From Ditylenchus dipsaci (lineage: Eukaryota; Nematoda; Chromadorea; Rhabditida; Anguinidae): DNA of 64,000 nt. The DNA lies in the NCBI GenBank assembly GCA_004194705.1, contig SADC01001112.1, forward strand, positions 248,001 through 312,000, given 5' to 3'. A program made the translations under genes and the position numbers. The notes under the pieces are model-generated. The model did no database searches. It saw only the letters and a list, made by a program, of their open reading frames with translations, and was not told the DNA's origin. Of this stretch, positions 44,021 to 54,200 are shown in pieces (position 1 is the stretch's first letter; every line of letters starts with the position of its first letter).

Positions 44021-45044
44021 ATGTCCAAAATTACACCCCCCTCAGATGCCCTGCTAAAATTCTATTACTACTATTCTAGTTTCACACTTTTAATCACATG
44101 GTTGCTGGCTCCATTTATGTTCTACGTGATCCTAACCCGATCCAAAACCCTCGGTAACTTCAAGTGGTTCATTTTGAACCACACTTTCTGGTGTTTGGTT
44201 TTCGAGACTTGTATGGGCACTGCCAAGCCTGTTGCCTTAACACCTTTGGCTGCATTTTACCAGACTGGCTTTGCTACATATATTTTTGGCTACTTCAGCA
44301 GGATCTCTATGATTTTACTTTGTTTTGGATCAGCTGGAAACATGATTGCTGGAATGATGCTGACATTGGCTGTACGATACTTACTAATATTTCCTAACAA
44401 GTATTTAAAATGGTTAAATATTAAAACTTCTATTTCAATAGTGCTAATTTTGTTGTTTTGTTTTATTGTTGTATAAGTTACACTGTGCTCTCAGCACTAA
44501 TGCAAAATCGAGCAAATATTGTGACATGGACAAAAATTTATGACCCATCTTTAAAAAATTACTTTGAGACTGAGCCAACTTTTGTTGTTATTCCTACTTA
44601 CTACATTTTTGTGCCTGCCTTAATAGTTTTTAGTTTAATAATTAGTATTTTTTAATAGAGATGCCTGGTATTGGATTTTTTATTTACCAAGCGTTGAAAA
44701 GACCATCGCATCTTTCCAAAAATAAAACTCAAAATGCTATTATTTTGGTGTTAATAGTTCAAGCCTGTATAGTGACTGTTTTCATGCTAGTGCCCGCATT
44801 GTTGTTTTTTACATTTGTTTTGTTCGAAATTTCTCATTCAGCATCAGCTATGACAGTTGCTTTCTGTGTTTTCGACACTCATTCAATTGTGGAGTTTATG
44901 GTCACTCTTTGGTGTGTCTCTCCTTACAGAAACTTTATTTTGCAGTTGTTGAGGATTTTTATAAAGCGTAAAACTCAGACATCTGTTTCTATTACAGTCA
45001 AACCTCGATTTAACGACCCCCACCTCAAGTTCGTTCCCACCTAG
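44021..45044 (+). CDS. nematode 7TM chemoreceptor, Srh/Str type, two one-base frameshifts
   Basis: The start ATG at 44,021 gives MSKITPPSDALLKFYYYYSS, a typical Srh beginning. The intronless frame shows the family pattern: an N-terminal helix (LITWLLAPFMFYVILTRSKT), LGNFKWFILNHTFWCLVFE, further hydrophobic segments, and near the end SIVEFMVTLWCVSPYRNFIL with the PYR motif before the cytoplasmic tail. About 341 residues is the usual size. The frame slips by one base at about 44,459 (after a T4 run) and about 44,650 (T6 run); each is cured by one more T, so assembly error or a young pseudogene are both possible. The last 16 codons and the TAG stop come from a pogo-like MITE. Expected role: G-protein-coupled odorant or taste receptor in chemosensory cilia. 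Confidence 0.85.
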
Positions 45045-45244
45045 GGTCCGACACTTTTTTTAACCCCATTTAAAAAAAAAATATCGATTCTGTTTTGACA
45101 GTCTGGTTGCAAATACCGTAAGGATTCCGATTTTGCCGATCTTTTTTCAAAAACCTAAAGTTTTTGCTTTTAAAAAATCAAAACCTCGATTTAACGATTC
45201 CCCTTTTGAAAATTAGAGGGCCGTTAAATCGAGGTTTGACTGTA
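44993..45244. mobile_element. pogo/Tigger-like MITE at 3' end of chemoreceptor
   Basis: TACAGTCAAACCTCGATTTAA at 44,993 and its inverse ending GTTTGACTGTA at 45,244 are TA-flanked ends, with a second CCTCGATTTAACGA before the right end. It is the same type as the element at 60,231-60,404. The receptor ORF runs 50 bases into it. Confidence 0.85.
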
Positions 45245-45417
45245 TTGTTTATTCAAGTCCTGGTATAAAAGCACTGAATCCCATTCGAATCTCTATGTAA
45301 AATTTTAGCACATTTCGGTAGTTTAAGTTTCCCCATACTCGGATTTTTTGAAAAGTGACCCAAAATCAACTTCAGAAACTATCTAAATTCATTTTTGATC
45401 AAGAATCTTCATCGGAA

Positions 45418-45740
45418 TTATGTCGCAGGTTAATGAGTTTGCGCATCTCAACTACAAGCCTCCTGGGAAGGCGCAGGGAGCTTGGAGTTGAGATGCGCAC
45501 AGCCAAATACCTTAGACACAAACAGTCTTGGGCACGCCTGGATTTTATCAACCGCCACATCCACCATCAACCGGTTGATTGATTTTCGGTTGATCAACCG
45601 GTTGAGAAAGGTGATCAACCGGTGGCCTACCGGCGAATAAACCGGTTGATAACGCCGGTTGATTGGCCAAGACTGGACACAAACCACTCGTAGTGACTCT
45701 GGATGCATAAAAACTTATGCATACCAGAGTTTCTTCATGC
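45418..45740. repeat. cruciform repeat family, copy 3, with insertion
   Basis: Same order of parts as copies 1 and 2 (GCGCATCTCAACTAC / GTTGAGATGCGCACAG hairpin, ACCTTAGACACAAA, CTCTGGATGCATAAAAACTT, CAGAGTTTCTTCATGCGGCA). It is interrupted at GACACAAA by a 153-bp element. Confidence 0.8.
45515..45683. mobile_element. 153-bp hAT-like MITE (45,523-45,675), 8-bp TSD
   Basis: GACACAAA occurs at 45,515-45,522 and again at 45,676-45,683. The insert starts CAGTCTTGGGCACG and ends TTGGCCAAGACTG, short inverted ends of hAT type. The other two family copies have a single GACACAAA (or GGCACAAA) here, which proves the insertion. The interior is built of CAACCGGTTGAT palindromes in both orientations. 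Confidence 0.87.
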
Positions 45741-45744
45741 GGCA

Positions 45745-46704
45745 AGCCCCAAAAAGTTAAAAACCTATTCAAAATTTATCATTTTTACCTAGATTTTGCT
45801 TCAAAAGGGCTAAAAATTTGTGAAAAATACCCTAAAAGGATCATTTTTGCCTGAGGTGTGGGAGAAAATTTTTCGTGACAAACTTCACATTTTTCAATCA
45901 GAAAGTGTTTAGAAACGCTCCTATTATCGTGATGACAGGAAAAAAAAGTACGAAAGGTGATAAATCCTAGTATGGGGGCGGGCGGTGAACTATATAAGTA
46001 CCCATATTTCTATCAATTTCAAGCTTTCTTAGAAAATTTAACATTGCTGTTATTCTTGTCAAAAATTAACTGTATTTTTTAAATATTGGTTAAACATTTT
46101 GTTTTATAAATTTTCATGTTTTATCGGACAAACAAGGCTTCATACAATAGCACTAATAGTTTACTCTGCCACAAATTAGAATAAATTATAATTTGAATGG
46201 GGGGGGAGGAGTATCTGCATATATGTGTGGAACAGCGCTTTAAAAAATCAAGCCCACGGTGGTTTGGTGGTCCTCCGCCAATTCAAATTTTCTTACTCAT
46301 TGGACTTCTGTACGGATTTTTTAATATGGTTTCTAACAAAACAAGGCCCATAATTTAATTTTAGGTAAAGTTTTGTTAGAAACTTAATAAAAAAATTTTG
46401 ACGCTACTGTCATACAAATAGCTGTTTCGCTATGAAACAAAGCATACTCAGGACAAGGACTATCGAGCAAATAAGCTCAATGCGCACATAAAAAATGAAA
46501 AAAAGACGGAATCTTGCAAGTTTGTTTTTCACTCACACACGAGAGATTGATCTCATTTGGTTGGTCTCAGTCAAATTCGTTGAGATCTAGTGCCCATAGT
46601 TAAAAAGCTTGGATAAAAAGACTAATAAAGTATTGAGTGGACTCATGCCTTTTCATCATTTTGTGATTTCAGTCTTTTTTCAATGCATTGCTAGCCTTTT
46701 TATT
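45745..46704. other. intergenic, repeat remnants
   Basis: No gene seen. 46,265-46,390 is a degraded copy of the hairpin MITE at 38,354-38,591 (CCGCCAATTCAAATTTTC, ATTGGACTTCTGTACGG, TTTCTAACAAAAC). Confidence 0.5.
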
Positions 46705-46965
46705 TACAGGGTGTCTAATAAAAACTGCACCATTTTCGAAAATGTTTTGTCAAGGGCTCCCGCGTACCGGTGAAACCCAAAAATATTTTTTAATGTTTCG
46801 GCCAACAAATTTTAATAAGTTATAGCTAAAAATAATTAAAAATATCAAGTTAACGGAGAGAATATAGACCCGACCGTTGTGAATGAAAGATTAGTTGAAA
46901 ATTAACAGGAACTGCAAGAAAGTGGGAATTTAAAAAATGGTGCAGTTTTTATTGGACACCTTGTA
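46705..46965. mobile_element. mariner-like MITE, CAGGGTGTC ends
   Basis: TACAGGGTGTCTAATAAAAAC at 46,705 and its inverse (TTTTTATTGGACACCTTGTA) ending at 46,965, with TA on both sides and GCACCATTTT/AAAATGGTGC inside. Confidence 0.8.
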
Positions 46966-48228
46966 GACTTTTTTTGGCTCAGGGCCTGAGATCTCAATTA
47001 ATTTAATTTGAAAGTTGCAAATTGGCTATCGACGAGATCAAAGTCACCTAGATAAGTAAAAAACCAGCTCATTAGATTCCCTTCTTCCTTTATTCGTGTC
47101 CGTATTTTCAAAAACGTCATTGTGCGAAAAGAAAGCAATGTGTTCTTTTTTTCACTTTTTAGGGACCAAATGATTGAATAGGATGTCATGTAGTCGAAGA
47201 AATACGGTATAGGCAATACGTTATCAAATAGCATTAACATTTGTCCCTTGAGCCTTATCCCTCATATGCAGTTCCTTGGTTTGCAGCAAACATGTAGTGT
47301 AAGTGGTAGTAGTTGACAGGAAACAAAGGACAGGTATGCTTTTTTCTCCCAGCCATCTGTCCTCACTTGCCCAAAATGGAAAGAGCATAACCAGAGGTGC
47401 CATATCAGATTACTATACAAATTGGCTGGAGTAGTAGTAGCGGGCCGACCACCACTTTTATGTTCCTACATGCCAATCCATGTTACCTTGAGTCTATTGT
47501 TCTGCTATTGGCTTTTCAACTCTTTTTAATCTAGTGATATGTCTAAGAGTTGATCGGGTTTTGTTCCAGCGAATACTTGGTTTATCATCATATAGATATT
47601 CGTTGTTTCCGAAACCTGATCAACCAACGCTACAGTCCAATCATTCCTTTATTATTAGATTTTGTGGAATGAATTCTCGGATCTATGTGTTTTAAACTAG
47701 TGCCTTGAAATGTAGATGAGGGAACTTGTGAGAGGAACGTGGAAAGGGTATTGATAAATGTTTTTTTTCACTTCTATTTCTTTATTATCAAAGCATCCAT
47801 TTACTACAGTCGAAGCTCTACATGGTTTGCCCTCCATAAAGTGTATACCTCTTCATAGTGTACGTTTGAGGACAGTCCCAGTTGCGTAGCCAGGAGAGAG
47901 TGGGGCAGGCACCAATTACTACCTCTTTCAGTCAGATCTTCTTCGCTGTCAAATTCGACGAACAATGTAGGTAAAATGGTCTCAGCAATTAACCTCCCCC
48001 CAATCAGAAGTCCTGGCAACATTGCTGGTGTACACTACGCAGAAGTCCCACTTTAGCACTTAAAATATCTTCAGAAATCTACACTTTACACAAAATTTCA
48101 CGGACTTATTCTTTGGTTCGGTACTCAGCCATTGCACGCATAATTTTTCGGACTTTTTATTCATTTTACACTACTTGTAGTAGTAGTAGTATTTTACAGA
48201 GATTTCATTTTTGTACCACTTGTTCAAT
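46966..48228. other. 3' flank of the STRIP gene, no gene supported
   Basis: No coding content is convincing. TACAGTCGAAGCTCTACATG at 47,807 resembles a pogo-type end without a visible partner. A 72-residue minus ORF at 47,804-48,022 has no domain, and its start overlaps that end. Confidence 0.4.
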
Positions 48229-51200
48229 CTAACAACAATTTTCAGCAATCCCTTTGGTGTTTAGAAGAAGCAGGTCCCAGTCCAATTTTTGTTGTATAAC
48301 TTCCTCCTCCACCCACTTGGCATAGTTGCGCTTGAAGCGCTCACTGAACTTGGGCTGCCAACTGAGAACTGACTGTAGAGAGTTGTCCACTGGCTCAAAG
48401 TCCTTCATGTCCATGTCGTCAATGTAGGATTTGCCGGTGAAGAGACCACCAGTGGCTATGCCTGCCGAGGAACCGCCACTATCCATAGTTGGCTCTGCAA
48501 GCGGATTTATAAAAATTCGAAAATCAAATTGTAGACATATATACCTAGTAGATGGTGGTATCGTCTGGAGTTGAACTTTTTGACGGCCAACCCTAGTTCA
48601 CCTTCTTCCACTTGGAAATCCCATCTGAAATTCGGATGGATTAGTTGGTCAGAAACTGAGTAACAGGCTAATAAAATGGTATTTATCAAATAACGGATCT
48701 ATTTTGCTCAAAATCACCGTATAAATTTGATTAGTAGCTCGGGTTTACAATTTTTAAATCGATCGAACCTACTACAAAATAATTTTTTAGCAACTTTTCC
48801 GCTAATTCGATAAAAACTATACGTGCGACGTGGCAGATTTATAATTTCTTTCAAAATCAAGTTAAAATTTTTGTTGCTTTGAGCATTTCGGCTAAAAAAT
48901 TGGCCTCTATAAACCATAGTGAACTAAATTTTTTTCGGGACCTAAATACGTCATCCATGTTCAATTATTGACGGGATTTTGAGCAAGATATCTTCCCTAA
49001 TAATGCCGAAAATGAATCATATCTTGAACATTGAAAAAATCTAGGTTTCTCATACTAATTTGAACTTGACCCCCACCAGTTATTGAGCTTGGGGTCCAAG
49101 GCAATTTTTTTACATTCTTAAATACCAATAATTATTTTGCGTAAGAATGATTTAAAAAGACTCAAGAACAATTTATTTTACACTTTTTGTCCAAAAAATT
49201 TTTTGGTATTAAAACATGAAATAAAATGTTTGCCTTGGTCTCCCAAGCTGAGTGATTGGTGGTGGTTAAGTTGAAGTTCTTCGCTTCGCATAAGTAAAAG
49301 CTAAAAACACCCAATTTTTGCCAAATCTTGTTTCAGTCAGTCGATGTGAAAAATTCCATCCTTGGATCCTGCTTAATCCTAATTAGGCGAGCGTATTTGG
49401 GAATCTTTGAGACTATTGTAGGTAATATACTTACGACTTGCTGCGCGTCTCATTGGCATAGGCCCAGTCGTCATTGAGTCTATGGCGCACTTTCAGGTAG
49501 ATGGATGAGATTATATCCATATTGGATTTGCGCCACTGTCTGCCCAAATATCTGGCCTGCATCTTTAACAGTTTCAGCACATACAGTTGAAAGATCCCCT
49601 GAAATTTTTCTAATCATTAAAACAAAGTGTTTGAAGTAAAAATGTACTAACCATTTAGCCCTCATACATCGCTTCAGAACAGGAGCCGATTTAAAGACCA
49701 CCAGCATCATGGTTCGGGCATGCTGAAAATTCAGCTTTTAGTTGTTGTAAAATAAAACCTTATTTATTTTACCTTCCACTTGGTCAATTTGTTGAGCACT
49801 CTGAGAAGGTTTATAGACGAGAAAACATTCCTCCAGAGGTAGTAGGACGGTGATTCGGTGTCTGCCTCATCCACATTGTCGGCTGTGAGCACCGGGTATT
49901 CATCTACAAGAATATGGTTCAAGTTAAAAATAATGAAATCGCCAAAAATTCATGTAAATTGGATAAAGCAGAAAGAAGATTACTCAGTTGGTCTAGCTTT
50001 TTTGAAATTTTAATGTTTTTTCCAAAAAATAATCATCTAAAAAGTTAGTGATTTTTTTCAAAACCAGCTGGGCTCTACGACTTTTTACAATGTTTTCAAG
50101 GTCGTTAAAGCTTGTATAATTCTACAACTCACTTCCGTTCCTGACATAATACAGTGCAAACTTGGGGTAGTTGAAAGGAGATAACTCGTGTTTGGATTGG
50201 AAGTAGCGGCAAATATTCTGATCCAGGAACTTGAGGATAAGAGGAAGACAGTTGGCTAAGACCAGGTATTGGGAAAAGTTCTCAAACTAAAAATAGAGGA
50301 ATTGAAACTTTTTTCAGTAGCAAATATAAAAAATTGCCTGGTAAACGTGGTTGAGCCTGAAGAATTTGAGCAGTGTGATAAGGATTGCGGAGAAGCTTTG
50401 ATGATCAACTGCAAATAAGATAATGACAAAATTCCGTTTTTGGAGATTCACACTAACCTCTTTGTGTCTGTTGATGTCAATAGCAACTCGGACAGTCTCT
50501 TCCAGAATGTTGTGTGAAGAAATGTCAAGATTAATAGAATTGGATAGCATTTCATTGGTGTCTGTTTCAGGGGTCAAAACATCTGCCAAAATGGTCACTG
50601 CATCACTTTTGGCCTGAAGGTGAATAGTTAAGTGTTAACTATGAAACAGTTAAATTATCATACCTTTGAGGATGGTAGAGAAGCTAGTATAACTTTGAGC
50701 AAAGCAATTATTATTCTGAAAATTGTAGCAAATATATCAATTGTGAATACCGTATTTCCTCTAATAAGGCAGTCTGCTCCAATAATGCGGCCCCACCCCC
50801 TCAGAGGGAGGTTGAAAAATAAGGCTTTTTAGAGGAAATAAGGTAATACTGAAAAATTTATAGTTGTCGTATTTCTCTAAAAATGTTGAGAATAGTGAGC
50901 GGATAGAGACCAACATCAATTGAATTTGGCCTAACGTATTTACTGTATTAACTCCCCACCCTCTAATAACTCACCACCCTCTAATAACTCACCACCCTCT
51001 AATAACTCACCACCCTCTAATAACTCCCCACCCTACGGACCTTATATCTCAGCCTAGAGCAAACATTTCGCAAATCTGTTTTTTGCGTTTTCTTAGATGC
51101 CGCGAGTTTACCTGATTACACTTTTCAGATTTTGGTTGAGCACCCAAAAATCTCAAAATCGAAATATTTTTTTTCCGATTTTTTAAGGGTTGAAAAATAA

Positions 51201-54200
51201 CTCCCCATGGAACTTAATACAGTAAATACGGTAGTTATAATAACCCAATCTATTAATTATTTTCACCGAGTTACAGTCGACGCTCGTGATAAAGACGCTC
51301 GGTAAAACGTCACATTTTAGCTGGTCCCTTGAGGGACGTTATAACGAGCGTCGACTGTATTCGCAAAAAGACGACATATCTTTTTTGATCTACAAATTTT
51401 CAAATTAAATATAGCACAGACTCTGTCATATTTGGCAACATTCTTCTGTACAACTTTTCAGTACTAGTCTCTTCGATATATTCAATCTGCGAAAAAGGGA
51501 ACTTGTTGAAGTTTTCATCTGCTTTTATCTATAAAAAGTAATTCATCAATATTGAATTTTAATGAAGGTTAAAAAAATTTATTTGTGTATGCTCTACACG
51601 CGGTCACCATAACACATTAGCCGTTTACCTGCAAATCTCCAAAGAGGTGTATATATTGCGACGAAAAGCATCCACACTTCCGTAAACAGGTGTTGGCAGG
51701 CCGAACAGAGTTTCAGAGTCGTTGGGCAGCTTATAGCCAAAGTATTTTTGCCTAAAAGCAAGAAAATAGTACGAATCAAAATGCATTTACAAGTCGCCCG
51801 GACGTTGATCAGTAACTATCGGCCCCTTCAATCCGTAAAAGCCCAAGTGACCAAACCCTCCAGCCCATTCTCCCCAAAGAGTATTTTTCTCTAAGTCTAC
51901 CTTTTTCGGCTCCCTTAATTTTTTTTTACCGTAATCCATCGCAATGTGAAAGTGTGCTGGTCTTCCGCCGCGAAGCGGCCAAATACCCTGGTATTGTCGG
52001 TGCAAAAGGTGTGAATTAGGTGAAAAATGAAAAAAATTTAGCTTAGAGAAAAATACTCTTTGAAGAGTATGAGCGGGCACTTGGGCTGCTGTCCCCTTAA
52101 TTAGGTCGTTCAGAAAATTGGCTCAATTTTTTTGCAATTTTTTGAAAAATCGTTCATCTATTTTAAAAATAAGTGCTCAATGAGCACTGCTCATGCTTTA
52201 AAATTTGATTAAACGTAAACACCCGAAAAAATCCTTGTTTTAATGGTCTGAAGAGCCTTTGCGAACCATCTGAAGTCATAATTTACCTCTCATTTTGCAG
52301 GAACTGCTCCAAGTCCTTTTCTCTAACCTCAAATATTACCTTTTATACTTTTGTTTAAACTACCAAAATTACCTTCGGCTTCCAAGGCAATCCCTGGCGC
52401 ACTGGAAGGGGGCTTTCGGCCTTGGGAGTTTGATCTCCACCATTGGTGTTGAGTAGCTGTTGTACAGAAGAGATCTTGCGAGTGTCAGGGGTTGGGACAG
52501 GTGTGTCCGGGCATTGCACCTCATGATCTCCCTTGTCATCTGCTGGTTTGAATGGGAAATTAGGGTAGTTTTCTGTCTCTGCCTTGGGTGTTGGTGGCGC
52601 TTCTGCTAAATTTTGGAGGTCTTTTTGTGAAGCATCAACTACGGTAATACGTGGGTGGGTATGCGACTGGTTTTTTTTGAGAAAATTACCTGACCTTGTA
52701 TCAGGGTATGGAAAGACCCAAAGAACCCTTCCCAATTATACGCCTGTTAGTATAAACATCGCCAACCAAAATAATTTGAAGGACCAACCTGGTGTCTTGT
52801 GCTGTTCCCCGATTGAAACAGCAATCATGCCACCTGGCTGTGTTTGTGGACCAATCATGACCTCGTCATCCCCATCTTCTTCATTACTACTGGATGTCGA
52901 CGCAGGCACATCTTCCTCTTCACTTCCGTGCTGCTTATTGACAGAATCTGAATATTTACTTTCAAAAACAGTGAATCAGCTGAGAAGTTGCTTACCTCCT
53001 TGTGAAAAGTTGCTGCCTAACGCAATTTGGCGATTGAATGGTCTGGCTGGATGCAGAGAACGCACTTTGCGACCCATCCTCGACAAGTCTTAAATTGCAA
53101 AATTGGTTAGTTAACGAGAAAAATACACACACAACTAACGTGACAAAACGCCGTCAGTGTCCAGCTGCTGGCGTTCACAAGCAGTAGACTTGAGTTTGGA
53201 AGCTACAGTTAAGGTGTCTTCAATGGGTTTGAGTCCAGCTTCAGCTCTTTTTCTCGCCTTTTCTTTAGAGAGAAATTTCAAATCTCCGAGAGTGGCCAAC
53301 AGCACTTTCCAAGCCAATAGTAAAACTTTCTTGATAGGATAGTGAGGACTGTTGCCACGCACAAATGCTGGCATCATATCCATCAACAGAATTATTAAAG
53401 GGGTTTTGGCTGACTCCAGAGGTTCATCTGCAATAGATGCACCTGTTTTAAAATCTTTATTTGCTTTTGTTTTGAGTCTATTTTTCATCAATAAAAATTT
53501 TCGTTATGGATTGGAGAATTTTCCGAGCAGTTAAGCAGTTCTAAACTCGAATTAAAAAATCGCTTTTTTGCAGTCCCGACCTGTTTTCAGTGTATAACTT
53601 TCGTTAAAAACATCCTGTTTTATAACTCTCTTCGACAAAAGGTCTGAAATTTCGGCGCTACTATAGAAATACCCAGCTAGAGAACTCAATATCAGGTGGT
53701 TGACTTGACATTCTTATAGTCTACCAGATCTCTAAACAGTCGCACCCATGTGACCGACATAATATTTAGGTGGTCCAAAACCTGTCCAAATAGTAAACTC
53801 GATATAGTTCGTTTCTAAAACTGTGGATTATATGCCTATCCACAATGAAACTCGAAAAGACTCATTTTGAACAGCTTCTGTCAGTTTTGCAAGAAAAATT
53901 AACCTACCCAATTCTGCAGCAAAATTTTCCCTGAGCTCAGTCAACCTTTCCAAGGTGTATGATTTGAAATCTGCTTTCTGTCGGCGCTGCAGTTTTTGTT
54001 CATGGGCAAAAATTGCTAGTAGAATTTTCATCTGCAAGTCTTCTCTGCGAATGCTTTCAAGCATGTGGTACAAGCAGTTGATCACTACTCTAAATAAGTC
54101 ATTATTAAAAGTTTTTGGTTTATATGGTCAAATAACCTGAGGGATTCATTGTCGGCTAGAGTGGCAGATTTGCGGTTTCTTCGTTCAAAACTCTCGGCTT

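Noticed and set aside
44021..45044. Three separate genes because of three ORFs in different frames
   Set aside because: Together they give one Srh-like receptor in correct order and length; two one-base slips explain the split better.
47804..48022. 72-residue minus ORF downstream of STRIP as a gene
   Set aside because: No domain or splice partner, and it overlaps a pogo-like terminus.
52584..53093. 169-residue plus ORF over the STRIP exons
   Set aside because: Antisense shadow; the minus strand has in-phase exons with conserved STRIP peptides here.
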